Origin: Paenibacillus sp. FSL K6-3182
Lineage (GTDB): Bacteria; Bacillota; Bacilli; Paenibacillales; Paenibacillaceae
Direction of reading: 5' to 3'
DNA length: 64,000 nt
Assembly (NCBI RefSeq): GCF_037976325.1
Contig: NZ_CP150265.1
Span: 7,009,501 to 7,073,500 of the forward strand
The notes under the pieces are model-generated. The model saw only the letters and a list, made by a program, of their open reading frames with translations, did not search any database and was not told where the DNA came from. Each line of letters starts with the position of its first letter. Position 1 is the stretch's first letter. Position numbers and translations under genes: made by a program. Below are positions 43,189 to 52,923 of this stretch, one piece after another.

Positions 43189-45306
43189 TTAATGATTACC
43201 GTCTAGCCAGTTTGTTGTTGATGAGAATTGTACGTCCTTGGCAAATAGCTTTTTCTTATTACCGTTGAAAGTTTCGTATACATTTAAAGTATAGGTGCTC
43301 CAATATTGATTACGAGTCATAGCTTTACTGATAGAATTGTAATTTTCTCCGGTTTTCCATTGAATACTTCCTTCTGATTTACCACCGATATCTACAACTT
43401 GCGACCAAATTACATCTTTTGTAGGCTCATACTCCAATTCAAATAGTAGTTTAGACTGGCTGAATCCATCGTAGCTATAATCCCTACTTACAATTCCCCC
43501 TAAATCTACTTCTAACGAATCTTCAAAAGCAAACACATTAAAATAGTTCAAACCAATTTGGTAAGGGCCAACCTTCAATTTATCGTAGCTTGTAATTGTT
43601 TTATTTTCTTCTGGCAATGCAAATGTTACTGCGCGAATATAGCCTTTTGGCGTTGCTGTCGACACTTTTAACAATCCCGTGTCATCAAAAGCTTCTCCAA
43701 GTAATAATTGAAGACCTTCACCATTCACATTTGGCGGAAGTTCCGTATAGACAATAATTTGATCCTTATTCGTTGGGTTAATAGCTGAAGATGATTTCAC
43801 AACTTTCGCTTCATAATAATTACCACTTGTAGACTTAAAATATCCTGTGAAGTATGGTAAAAGATTGCTTCTTGTTTGATTATTAGTCACATCCATATAT
43901 ACGGCGTATATATCATTCGCAGCACCCGAATAAGTTTTCACATCAGTAACTTTCACACTCATTTGTGAACCAGTTGAAGTTTGTGTATAAACATTACCAA
44001 CTTGAACTGAATAAATTGGTGTGATAACGGATTTTGTTACTTCTGCTACAAGAACCTTATCCTCTTTAACACTTTTGTTGAGTTCTAGTTCGAATTTCTT
44101 CCATTCATATTCGTATGGTAGCTTTCCTACAAAGGTCATTGTAGTCGAGGCTCCAGGAGCAAGCCCGATATCACCAGTATTCTTTATATTCTGACTAGCT
44201 ATATTGATTTTATCATCAATGACCATTGTGCCGCTTAAATCAGGCAATGGCAAATATACAGATTCCTTATTTTTTACAATTAGCTTTGCAATCACGTTAT
44301 CATCATTGTTCCATGGGAATCGTTGAACGGATTGAAGCTCTACCTCATAATTTCCATTTTCATCTGTAAATGATTTTTTAGAAGATGTTGTCGTACTGAA
44401 TTTTACGGGTACTTCAAAAGATGCGACAGGTAACTCAATTTGTTCAGTCTCAGCTGCGCCAATTTTTTGTGAAATAATCAATTGCCAACCTGTTGTAGGC
44501 ACTGTGATTGGAACAGTACCATACAACTGAATAGAATTTAACACAGTAGGCTCTAATGGTTTATTCTGATCCGTTGTATTTTTAAGCTTTAATTGAAACA
44601 AGCCTTTTGAAGTCTTTAAGTAATATACATAATCCGGTAGAGCAACTCCAAGCTTACTTGTATTACGTGCTAGATATGTAAGGTTAACCGCATAATTTTC
44701 TGCAGTTTTGTTCACAATTGTTTGTTCTACTCGTGTATTAATAATTGTATTTTTAATTTGAATCCCTTTAAAACCTCCAGCTTTAACTACATTGGAATAA
44801 TTAGCAGGAAAAGTGAATTGCCCAATTAATTTCTCATACCCTGAAACAGAAAAATCGAATTTAATAAAATTAAGAATAAGCTTATCTAGTGTAACACTAG
44901 CAGGTACTTCACTATAATAAGTTAAACTTATTGTTGATTTAGGACTTACCTTCTTCTTGCTGTCTTTATCAAGCAACGTCAATATATAATTAGTACCACT
45001 TTTTGTTTTTAAGCGAGCCCAATAATCAATTAAATTAATTGAAGTGCTATCCCCGTTATACACAGTAAGAGTAAAGCTTGCTGTTGCTCCTTTTGAGGAT
45101 GGAATAAGATTCGCATCTGTAAGTTGAACATATGAAGCACTTGATAAATTAATTTTTTTATTTACCGCCGCTGCAGCAGTAGCACGCGAGATAGGAACCG
45201 TACTTAGCAATAATGATAGCACTACTAATAGAGAGATAATGAAAGAAGGTTTTCTAACGTTCATTAGCATGTTTGATGTTTCACTCCATATCTTAGAATT
45301 TAACAT
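43189..45306 (-). CDS. Large exported protein of unknown function
   Basis: It has about 705 residues and no SLH domain, LPxTG or recognised domain. A signal peptide (FIISLLVVLSLLLSTVPISR) is cut near TAAAAV, followed by repeated beta-sandwich-like stretches such as SFTLTVYNGDSTSIN, APGASTTMTFVGKLPYEYEW and GLQLLLGEAFDD. Three or four roughly similar modules of about 150 residues are seen by eye. The start is uncertain: ATG at 45306 has GGTGG 11 nt upstream, and ATG at 45270 is closer to the signal peptide. It sits between the S-layer-like gene and the small exported gene. Confidence 0.65.
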   Translation of the reverse strand: MLNSKIWSETSNMLMNVRKPSFIISLLVVLSLLLSTVPISRATAAAAVNKKINLSSASYVQLTDANLIPSSKGATASFTLTVYNGDSTSINLIDYWARLKTKSGTNYILTLLDKDSKKKVSPKSTISLTYYSEVPASVTLDKLILNFIKFDFSVSGYEKLIGQFTFPANYSNVVKAGGFKGIQIKNTIINTRVEQTIVNKTAENYAVNLTYLARNTSKLGVALPDYVYYLKTSKGLFQLKLKNTTDQNKPLEPTVLNSIQLYGTVPITVPTTGWQLIISQKIGAAETEQIELPVASFEVPVKFSTTTSSKKSFTDENGNYEVELQSVQRFPWNNDDNVIAKLIVKNKESVYLPLPDLSGTMVIDDKINIASQNIKNTGDIGLAPGASTTMTFVGKLPYEYEWKKFELELNKSVKEDKVLVAEVTKSVITPIYSVQVGNVYTQTSTGSQMSVKVTDVKTYSGAANDIYAVYMDVTNNQTRSNLLPYFTGYFKSTSGNYYEAKVVKSSSAINPTNKDQIIVYTELPPNVNGEGLQLLLGEAFDDTGLLKVSTATPKGYIRAVTFALPEENKTITSYDKLKVGPYQIGLNYFNVFAFEDSLEVDLGGIVSRDYSYDGFSQSKLLFELEYEPTKDVIWSQVVDIGGKSEGSIQWKTGENYNSISKAMTRNQYWSTYTLNVYETFNGNKKKLFAKDVQFSSTTNWLDGNH

Positions 45307-45427
45307 ATTAGACGTATCCACCAGCGATTAAGTTTCGCATAGTTAAAAGTTTATTTTGTGGACCAAGTCTATATAAATAACTATAACTCTTTTGTATGAA
45401 CAGTATATGAACAATAAATCTTATGTA

Positions 45428-45467
45428 CAAAAAAAAGAAAGCTGAGAGTTTACTCTCAGCTTTCTAA
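45428..45467 (-). terminator. Terminator of the S-layer-type gene
   Basis: On the minus strand AGAAAGCTGAGAGT, AA, ACTCTCAGCTTTCT, then TTTTTTT. It is a very strong stem, as expected for a highly transcribed gene. Confidence 0.9.
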
Positions 45468-45487
45468 TTTGGTGTTAGTCGTTAAAT

Positions 45488-47950
45488 TTACTTAACTTTA
45501 ACAACGACAACGCCAGCTTCGTCGTAGCCATTGTACTTAAGACCACTACCTTGAACAACTACTGTATACTTGGTGTTGTAGTTGTTGCCATCAACAGCTT
45601 CACGAAGATCAGCGAACGAACCAACGGAAACTGTATCACCTTTTTTGTAGAAGATTTGTGTTTCAGGAGATACTACAAAAGTAGCATTTCCAGCAACAAT
45701 TACTCTTGTGCTGTTGTCAACTGTCAAAGAAGAAGCATCAGTTGCTACAGCAATAGCATCAGCATATTCATAAAGAGCGTTACCGGAATCTGGTTTGTCT
45801 GTCAATTTAACGAGATCAGATTTTTTCAAATCTTTAACCTTGTTATAAGCATCAACGCCAGTTTCATTGGTTAGTGCAAAAGTTTTCTCTTCACCCTTAA
45901 CATTTAGTGTTACGGAGTAAGTAGAACCAGTTGCAGAAATATTTTCACTTGCTTTAACGAATAGACCTTGTACGGTTGGAAGATTAGCAGATGAGCCAGC
46001 TGTAGTAACTACTACGTACTTAGCTGCGCCGCTAGCATCTGTTTTAACTGCAACTTTAGCGCCTTTAGTTACATCAGCAGCAGTTCCAACAGTGATTGTT
46101 GTTTTAGTGCTATCTGATTTATTAACTGAAGCTTTCAAGTAAATTGTGTTGCTGTTAAGACCGTAGCTATTATTGTCAATTGTCAATTTAGAAGCTGTTA
46201 CTTCAGAAACTACTAGGTCAGCAGCCAAGGAAACAGCACCATGAGCTGCAGGCAAGTTGATAAGACCATCAGTATACTTCAGTTCAACCAAAGTATTTTT
46301 CAATGCTACTGTAACATCATCATCTTTCGTGTACTCAGTTACAGACTTAGCATCTTTCAACGAATAGTAAACTACTTTTTTGTAGCCATTCAAAACTTCG
46401 CCATCTTTAATGAAGGATTTATCCAATTCAACATTTAGAATTACAGCGAATTGACTGTTATCTACACCAGAAACAGAAGATCTGTAAGCAATTTTACCAT
46501 CTTTGTTCAAGTGGTAAGTGTACTCAGTTCCAATTGTTCCACCTAGGCCATTAGCAACAACAGCATAAGTTTTGCCACCTACAGTGTAAGTAACGTCATT
46601 ACCAGACTTACCAATGGAATCAAGTTTGCCAGAAACAGTGTTGCGAGTCGCAACTACGTTTAGAGCATCACCATCAGCATTTTTGATTACGTTAACTACG
46701 TCATTTGCTTTCAAATCAGCAAGTGCAGCAGTTTTGCCGTCAAGGGAAATTGCAGTGTTGCTGTTCACTTTGTAAGAAGCGCCACTTTCCTTGCTTGTTA
46801 CACGGCTGTAATCTTTGTAAGCTGTAACTTCTTCAAATACCAAGTTCGAATCCCAGTTGTTAACCAATAGAGCTTGAACTTTGTCATCGCTGTTCAAAAG
46901 AATTACTACTTCTTTATCATTAGCAAGACTGTAGTTGGAAACTTGCTTATCAGTGTTTACATAAGTAACAACACCTGGAGCTGAATTTTTTACTGAACCA
47001 TCGTTGTAATAAACAGCGTTAGCTACAGTAGTACCAGCAGGGTTTGCATCAGATGTAGTCGTGATAATGTTACCAGCTGCTTGTGCATCTGTTATAGCAA
47101 GAATTTTGTTGCTTCCGTTCTTTTTAAGAACGCTAACTGAGTGACCAAGAAGTTCACCTAGTTTTTTGCCGCCAGTTACAAAGAAGTTGTCAGCAGTAAC
47201 TTCGTTAGCACCGTTAAGGCTAACTTCTTTTTTGCTAGTCAAAGAAGTACCAGTAAGAACTTTATCTTCAGTAGTTCCAAGTTTGTTGATCAATGGAACA
47301 AGGTTTGCGTTTGCTGCAAGTTTTTTACCTTTTGTATCAACATCAAGTTGGTTGCCGTCTGCATCGTAGCCAACAAGTGTTGCACCCAAAGTGTTGGATG
47401 TCAATTCAGCAACGATACCGCGGTTAGCTTTAGTGCCAGTCGCGATTTCAAGACCATCAAAGATGTTAAGGTTATCAGCTTGAAGTATTACGTTATAAGG
47501 CCATGAACCTGAAAGGTGCTTATCTTGGTAACCAAGTGCACGTACCAAAATAGCTACTACCTCTTCAAACTTAACGCTGTCAGAAGGACGGTAGTTACCG
47601 TTGAAGCCTTGGATAAAGCCTTTAGCAGAAGCTACGTTGATGTAACCAGTGTACCAAGCATTAGCTTTAACGTCTTTGAACGATGGTTTAACATCATTCA
47701 TCAATTTCGCTGCGCTTTCGTTACCAGTAGCGATAACAACTACTTTCGCAAGTTCTGCACGAGTAATTGAGTTCTCTGGTTTAAATGTACCATCTTCATA
47801 ACCTGAAATGATTCCTAGTGCAGTTAGTTCTTCAACTGCTGATTGTACCGGTTTGCCAACAACATCAGATGGTGTTGCTGCAAAAGCTGGAACGGATAAT
47901 GGTAGTACTAGCGCAGTAGCTAGCACAAATGCTGCTATTTTTTTCTTCAT
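45488..47950 (-). CDS. SLH-domain S-layer-type protein
   Basis: It is a probable major surface-layer protein of 820 residues from ATG 47950. It has a Sec signal peptide (KKIAAFVLATALVLPLSVP) cut after AFAA. N-terminal SLH domains follow: VEELTALGIISGYEDGTFKP, then FKDVKANAWYTGYINVASAK and a weaker third up to residue 180. The remaining 600 residues are rich in Val, Thr, Lys and Asn beta-strands. Low-complexity, biased codons and a strong terminator suggest high expression. An alternative in-frame start at 48028 has an even stronger ribosome site. It is preceded by a 480-nt gene-free leader. Confidence 0.9.
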   Translation of the reverse strand: MKKKIAAFVLATALVLPLSVPAFAATPSDVVGKPVQSAVEELTALGIISGYEDGTFKPENSITRAELAKVVVIATGNESAAKLMNDVKPSFKDVKANAWYTGYINVASAKGFIQGFNGNYRPSDSVKFEEVVAILVRALGYQDKHLSGSWPYNVILQADNLNIFDGLEIATGTKANRGIVAELTSNTLGATLVGYDADGNQLDVDTKGKKLAANANLVPLINKLGTTEDKVLTGTSLTSKKEVSLNGANEVTADNFFVTGGKKLGELLGHSVSVLKKNGSNKILAITDAQAAGNIITTTSDANPAGTTVANAVYYNDGSVKNSAPGVVTYVNTDKQVSNYSLANDKEVVILLNSDDKVQALLVNNWDSNLVFEEVTAYKDYSRVTSKESGASYKVNSNTAISLDGKTAALADLKANDVVNVIKNADGDALNVVATRNTVSGKLDSIGKSGNDVTYTVGGKTYAVVANGLGGTIGTEYTYHLNKDGKIAYRSSVSGVDNSQFAVILNVELDKSFIKDGEVLNGYKKVVYYSLKDAKSVTEYTKDDDVTVALKNTLVELKYTDGLINLPAAHGAVSLAADLVVSEVTASKLTIDNNSYGLNSNTIYLKASVNKSDSTKTTITVGTAADVTKGAKVAVKTDASGAAKYVVVTTAGSSANLPTVQGLFVKASENISATGSTYSVTLNVKGEEKTFALTNETGVDAYNKVKDLKKSDLVKLTDKPDSGNALYEYADAIAVATDASSLTVDNSTRVIVAGNATFVVSPETQIFYKKGDTVSVGSFADLREAVDGNNYNTKYTVVVQGSGLKYNGYDEAGVVVVKVK

Positions 47951-48171
47951 AACCTTTATTTCTCCTCCTCTAAATACGTGCGGTTGTTGAGAGTTTTGTT
48001 TAAATAGTGAATTGCTCTTTTCCCTCATAGCCGATTCACCCCCTTTCCAGAGTTGAGCACAGATTTGATATAAATGATGTCTACAATCATGATAAACCCA
48101 TTTGTAAAATCATGTCGTAGAAACTTGTAAAAAATGCGAGAACATTGCTAGAGTCACGGCACCACTTTAAC

Positions 48172-48200
48172 ATTATACAATGGGCAGGTCGTACCGTAAA
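48172..48200 (-). promoter_or_regulatory. Sigma-A promoter of the S-layer-type gene
   Basis: On the minus strand TTTACG (48195-48200), 17 nt, perfect TATAAT (48172-48177). It gives a leader of about 140 nt to 48028 or about 215 nt to 47950. A second, weaker pair (TCGACG and TATACT) lies about 210-250 nt further upstream. Confidence 0.6.
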
Positions 48201-48480
48201 GAGGAAGTTGAGAATTCATTCCAATTTGTTTCCAGCATGAGTAGGTCTCGCGCATCAAATCATGTGTTTGTTACAACGTCATGTATTTAAACGCACGTGA
48301 CAATGAAAAGTTGCGATGTTCTAAAAAAAACTTTAAAAGTTTTTTTCTTTTTCCGTTTTTTCTTAATTATGTACATCTAACTGTAATCTACTCCCTGCTT
48401 TGTTTAGTATAGCTTGTTTTCATAGAGCTCGTCGATGCTAAACATTTTCCATGGATAAAGTTTCTCCTCTTGCTAAGAAA
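48201..48480 (-). other. Gene-free leader and promoter region of the S-layer-type gene
   Basis: No open frame of merit was seen. It holds an A/T palindrome (AAAAAAACTTTTAAAGTTTTTTT on the minus strand, about 48325-48348) and the possible second promoter. Long untranslated leaders are common for S-layer genes. Confidence 0.35.
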
Positions 48481-48512
48481 TAAAAAGGGTCGACACTGCG
48501 GTCGACCCTTTC
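48481..48512 (-). terminator. Terminator of the 1380-residue SLH protein gene
   Basis: On the minus strand AAAGGGTCGAC, CGCAGT, GTCGACCCTTTTT: an 11-bp stem with T-run. Confidence 0.88.
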
Positions 48513-48520
48513 GCTTCTTG

Positions 48521-51500
48521 TTATTTGCTATAAATTTTAGGAAGCTTACCTAAATCCGCCATTACTCTAGCCATGATTATTGCAGCATCACTCCGCAATA
48601 GCTTAGCTTTTGGTTCGAATACTGATCCAGACTTTGGATTTTTGACATCAATTAACGAACCTTGAATGAATCCTTTTTTCTGGATAGCCATAACAGCCGG
48701 TATTGAGTAATAGTCAAAGTTCCCAGAATCTTTGAAAGCCTTATCCAGGGCCGACTTTGCTTTTTGAGCGTTCGTCTCCAGCTTCAGGTTTAATGCCCTT
48801 GCCAGCACAACTGAAGCATCTTGACGAGATAAATCTACATCCTCATCGAAAAACCCTGGTCTAGTGCCACGAACAAATCCTGCACGCGCTGCCGTTTCGA
48901 TATAACGGTAGTCATAAATTGCATTAGCGTTATTAGCATTGGTAATCGTCTCTGGATAATAAGAGAAATGCAGATCTCCACCATAGTTCAATGGAATATC
49001 GAGCGCACGAATAATCATCCGCGTGAATTCTCCCCTTGTTACGTAACGATCGGCGCCAAAAATACCAATTGGATCTACAGCATTCATAACTCCTTTAGCA
49101 TAGATGGCTTCCATAGCCTCTCTCGCATAAGGGTGATCGTTAATGTCGTTATATCCACGAGTAAGCTTAACCGCTACATAATATCCGAATTTGGTAAACG
49201 GAACGGTTATTGTATGTTTTTTCTCGTCAACAACTCCACCAATGTTTTCCCATGTACTATTGTAAGGGTCAAATCGGAATACGGTAATCGTCGTACCTGC
49301 ACTTTGCGACACGTTAGAATCATAAGACAATGTAAGCTTGCCGGGTGCTGTAGGTGCAAGTTCAAGACCGAACTTATTCCATCGTTTCGCAAAGCTATCC
49401 GTTGCTTTGCCTACTATGTTCGGGAACGGGAATGGATCCGTTCCTGTTGTTACAGGATCAAACAATGGCGATGATGGATCTGGATTATCTGCTTGACCAC
49501 CATCAATCCAAAATAATGGGCTTGCTTTAATGAACTGTCTAGCTTGGTCTTGGAACCGATATCCAATATGCAAGTTGCCTTCTGCCAAACTGTTAGCAGA
49601 ATAGTTCGGTGGCTGACCTTCAAATTCATGACGATCTACAATTCCATCATTTGGACTTGCAATCGCAAATAAAATATCATTATCGCTGTATACTTGTCCT
49701 GAATAATTTGTTGATGCATTGTAAGTTGGTCGGACAAGCTTACTCTTACTTGCGAATGAGAGAACTAGACTATTATTGAAAACCTTATGTGAGCTTTGCA
49801 TCTTTTGCAAAAATTGAGCCCCGGGAATGTTTGCAGGCTGATACATAACTTCAAAGGAGTCTTTAATTTTGTCCTTCCCACGTGTAATCGTAAATTCTAT
49901 TTTGCTTGCTTTATTCGCTTTTACATCTTTGACCGTCAGACTAAAGGCATCAACAAGTTGTGGCGTACTTTGGCTGTAATCAATAAACTTTACTTTTTTA
50001 GCTGTTTCTTTTCCAATTACGATTGATTCCGCACCTGGTGAGGCAATGATGACTTCAACATAGTTTTGGTTTATAGTCCGCTTTTCTTTAAGTGGTGCCA
50101 AAATTGAGTATGGAATAGAAGTAGCATCGATTTCCATACGGTAAGTTGCTCGTGGACCTGCTTCTCCACTGTTAAACACGGTCATACCATAGACCTGTGA
50201 GCTGCCATCTTCAGGCATTTTTTGGTTAACGATTTTGAAGTAGAAGTATTGTCCCTCCACATCATAGAAGAAATCAATTTTTGCATCTGCATTAGAGACG
50301 TTTTTGTCTACTCCGGAATTATAAGGAACCTTTTCATATGCCGGCAACGGTACTCCATTTTTGGTCGGCGTAAATTCCTTCGTTAAATCCCATTTTATAT
50401 CTGATTTCCAATTGGGCGATGAAATCCGTATTATATATTGTCCTTGAGTTGAACCTAAATTTTTATGGCCTGTTTCAAAGTAACCCTCACCGCCAAGATC
50501 AATGAAGTCAAATGTGCCGTACACGTTCAAACGAGCTTCCTTCGTCGTATATATACTGCCTTGCTTAGGGAAATTGGCATCATTCGGAAGCGGTTTTGAA
50601 AGACTTGCACTATACGGGTACACTCCATCGGTATTAGGAGCAGGTATCACAGGCAAGTTAGTTGGTACGACACTAAATTTAAACGCATTTTCATAATTAT
50701 TTTTATCGGTGCGGAATACGAACTTTACATTATTTTCTCCAGCTTTATTTAGGATGTTGAATATAAAAGCTGCTGTTTTGGCTTTATCAGCTGCAGTCCC
50801 AAGAGGCTGGAACTTTGTTGTTGTTCCATTACTCTCTAATGGAATCTCCACATTGTTAATATATAAGAACACAGTCTGCTTTTTGGTGCCACTGCTGGCA
50901 TAGATAACTTCTGCTTCATTGGCTACATTAAATAATTGTCCGCTAAACATACCCAGCTTGTTCAACAAAATTGTTGGGTCGGTTTCTCTTACTGAATCGT
51001 AATCAACCTTCATTCCTTCAACTAATGTGTTGAACTTCACATAGGGTCCATACAAGAGTTTGGCAACGATTATTTTCTCTTCGCTAGTGCCGCTGTTTAA
51101 CTTAAATGATATTGAATTCGTTCCGAAAGTGGGCAATTTATTGATCTCAATAAACAACCGTAAAAAAGGCAACGATTGGTTGTTGACGGTACGGTAAACA
51201 ACCTCTGAATGATTAATTTGTTTGAAGATAGAGTCTGTATCTGCTTGTTTTTTTCCATTTATCGTAAAAAGATCGACATTTGGTGTCGTGATGCTGCTAT
51301 AATTGCCCACCAACACCTCTACGCCCATAGGCATGGAGTAAACATTAACACCTTCACTTGGGATGTCTGTTCCTTGGAGCCCTTGAAGGCGACCAGCATT
51401 TACTGGTGTAGTATTCATAGATTGATCATAGCCTGATAAATAATTGATATCGTAAATATAGGCTAGGCTGTTGTTACGTACAGTAAAAGGAATCCAATTT

Positions 51501-52663
51501 GAGCCTTGAAGGATGTTGCCATTAGGCGCTATAAAGCGAAGCTGATTGGATTCATCGAAATTAATTGTTGGCAAATTATATTTATATGTTACTGTTATAA
51601 ATTTAGTCGTAGTGTCAATGGTTGCTGGTGTGAATGTAATTGAATTCGCAATCGGTTTTATTGAGTTTGCTGCTGCTCCACCTTGTTTCAGTTCTAAGCT
51701 TAACATTTCTGCAAGATTAGCTGCAGTTACATCAACTGTTTCTGCTCTATTTCCATCTTTATCGATATCTGTGACATCATATAATGGAAGCGGTACAATG
51801 ACATTTCCAGATACTTGAATAACTTTTGCACCATTAGAGTCCGTCGAAAAGTTTAAATTAGGTTCTAACACAGAAGACTGTGTTCCCGATGTCATTTTCA
51901 GATCATAAAACGTTACTTCGCCGTTATAGAAAGCAACCTCGCGAGTCGTTTCCACAACTTGTCCATTATTATGCACCTTTAAAACAATTGTATTGATACC
52001 CTTCTGAATGCTAAGCAGAGATGTACTGAAACGGCTGTCGCTGGTCGAATTCGAAACGTTGAAATCGTAGCTTCTGCCATTAATGACTACCGTTATTTTT
52101 TGAGCATTTGGTGCTTTACCAGAAATGACGATTTCACCGTTTTGCTGTACGATAGGCGCTGTTGAATAGAGCATTGTCGGTTGGTCTTCCGGCATTGCAT
52201 AATCTTTATTCTCAAATGTAGCTTTTAAATCGTAAAGCATAGGACTATTACGATATTCAATATATATGGATTCGCTGACAGTTGATGTCCCAGCTATTCC
52301 TTTAAACGTAATTTTATTTAGTCCAGGAAAAAGAGTAACGTTGGAAATGACAATGCTATTATCTCCGCTTGATGTAGATATGCCTGTTGTGATTTCTTCG
52401 GTCGTGTTTACTTCCTTTTCTATAGATCCATCCCAAGTTATTTGCTTTACATTATAGCTGATCGAATTACCAACTACCCCATTAATTGTACCTTCGAGCT
52501 TTACAGACTGACTAGATACAATGCGTGCACTTCCAGGTGATGCATTTTCATTTGAAAACAAGAAATAGGAGCCTGCAGCTGTTACCGTTTGTGAAGCTCC
52601 GAACGGCGGCAACAATGTAATCAACAGTGCCAGCGTTAGCGCTAATGATAGTAATCTTTTCAA
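48521..52663 (-). CDS. Large SLH-domain exported protein
   Basis: This exported protein of 1380 residues has a signal peptide (LLSLALTLALLITLLPPFG). A long beta-rich body follows with no clear family; a segment with TKEARLNVYGTFDF near residue 690-720 and GTTITVFRFDPYNSTWENIG near 1140 resembles Ig-like or adhesion modules. The C-terminal 200 residues hold three SLH-like repeats (NDHPYAREAMEAIYAKGVMN, TRGEFTRMIIRALDIPL, AAIIMARVMADLG). The start TTG has GGAGGA 8 nt upstream. A sigma-D-like promoter is 170 nt upstream, which would tie this wall protein to the motility regulon. Confidence 0.82.
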   Translation of the reverse strand: MKRLLSLALTLALLITLLPPFGASQTVTAAGSYFLFSNENASPGSARIVSSQSVKLEGTINGVVGNSISYNVKQITWDGSIEKEVNTTEEITTGISTSSGDNSIVISNVTLFPGLNKITFKGIAGTSTVSESIYIEYRNSPMLYDLKATFENKDYAMPEDQPTMLYSTAPIVQQNGEIVISGKAPNAQKITVVINGRSYDFNVSNSTSDSRFSTSLLSIQKGINTIVLKVHNNGQVVETTREVAFYNGEVTFYDLKMTSGTQSSVLEPNLNFSTDSNGAKVIQVSGNVIVPLPLYDVTDIDKDGNRAETVDVTAANLAEMLSLELKQGGAAANSIKPIANSITFTPATIDTTTKFITVTYKYNLPTINFDESNQLRFIAPNGNILQGSNWIPFTVRNNSLAYIYDINYLSGYDQSMNTTPVNAGRLQGLQGTDIPSEGVNVYSMPMGVEVLVGNYSSITTPNVDLFTINGKKQADTDSIFKQINHSEVVYRTVNNQSLPFLRLFIEINKLPTFGTNSISFKLNSGTSEEKIIVAKLLYGPYVKFNTLVEGMKVDYDSVRETDPTILLNKLGMFSGQLFNVANEAEVIYASSGTKKQTVFLYINNVEIPLESNGTTTKFQPLGTAADKAKTAAFIFNILNKAGENNVKFVFRTDKNNYENAFKFSVVPTNLPVIPAPNTDGVYPYSASLSKPLPNDANFPKQGSIYTTKEARLNVYGTFDFIDLGGEGYFETGHKNLGSTQGQYIIRISSPNWKSDIKWDLTKEFTPTKNGVPLPAYEKVPYNSGVDKNVSNADAKIDFFYDVEGQYFYFKIVNQKMPEDGSSQVYGMTVFNSGEAGPRATYRMEIDATSIPYSILAPLKEKRTINQNYVEVIIASPGAESIVIGKETAKKVKFIDYSQSTPQLVDAFSLTVKDVKANKASKIEFTITRGKDKIKDSFEVMYQPANIPGAQFLQKMQSSHKVFNNSLVLSFASKSKLVRPTYNASTNYSGQVYSDNDILFAIASPNDGIVDRHEFEGQPPNYSANSLAEGNLHIGYRFQDQARQFIKASPLFWIDGGQADNPDPSSPLFDPVTTGTDPFPFPNIVGKATDSFAKRWNKFGLELAPTAPGKLTLSYDSNVSQSAGTTITVFRFDPYNSTWENIGGVVDEKKHTITVPFTKFGYYVAVKLTRGYNDINDHPYAREAMEAIYAKGVMNAVDPIGIFGADRYVTRGEFTRMIIRALDIPLNYGGDLHFSYYPETITNANNANAIYDYRYIETAARAGFVRGTRPGFFDEDVDLSRQDASVVLARALNLKLETNAQKAKSALDKAFKDSGNFDYYSIPAVMAIQKKGFIQGSLIDVKNPKSGSVFEPKAKLLRSDAAIIMARVMADLGKLPKIYSK

Positions 52664-52831
52664 AACAATGTTCCTCCTTTATGTATATGACGAGCATGGG
52701 TATTTGAATGATAAATGGCCTGACGACTATGCGGCTTACCTTTGAATAAATCTTCCTCCCTTTTCCTCTTTAGTCAGCTTTGATGCAATTGCAGTTAGGC
52801 GCACTGACCGCAGAAAAGTTCTGTACAGTTG

Positions 52832-52859
52832 TTATCGGCTTTTGGCTCCCAATTTTTTA
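52832..52859 (-). promoter_or_regulatory. Candidate sigma-D promoter upstream of the 1380-residue SLH gene
   Basis: On the minus strand TAAA (52856-52859), 16 nt, GCCGATAA (52832-52839). The sequence and spacing fit the flagellar sigma consensus fully. It is outside any flagellar operon. The next gene downstream is the SLH gene starting at 52663. Confidence 0.6.
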
Positions 52860-52880
52860 GCTATTTGGTCGATTTTCAAC

Positions 52881-52922
52881 AAAAAAAGAGCCCTGATTCC
52901 GTTAAAGGATTCAGAGCTCTTG
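52881..52922 (-). terminator. Terminator of tagO
   Basis: On the minus strand AAGAGCTCTGAATCC, TTTAAC, GGAATCAGGGCTCTT, then TTTTT. It is a strong stem. Confidence 0.88.
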
Positions 52923-52923
52923 T

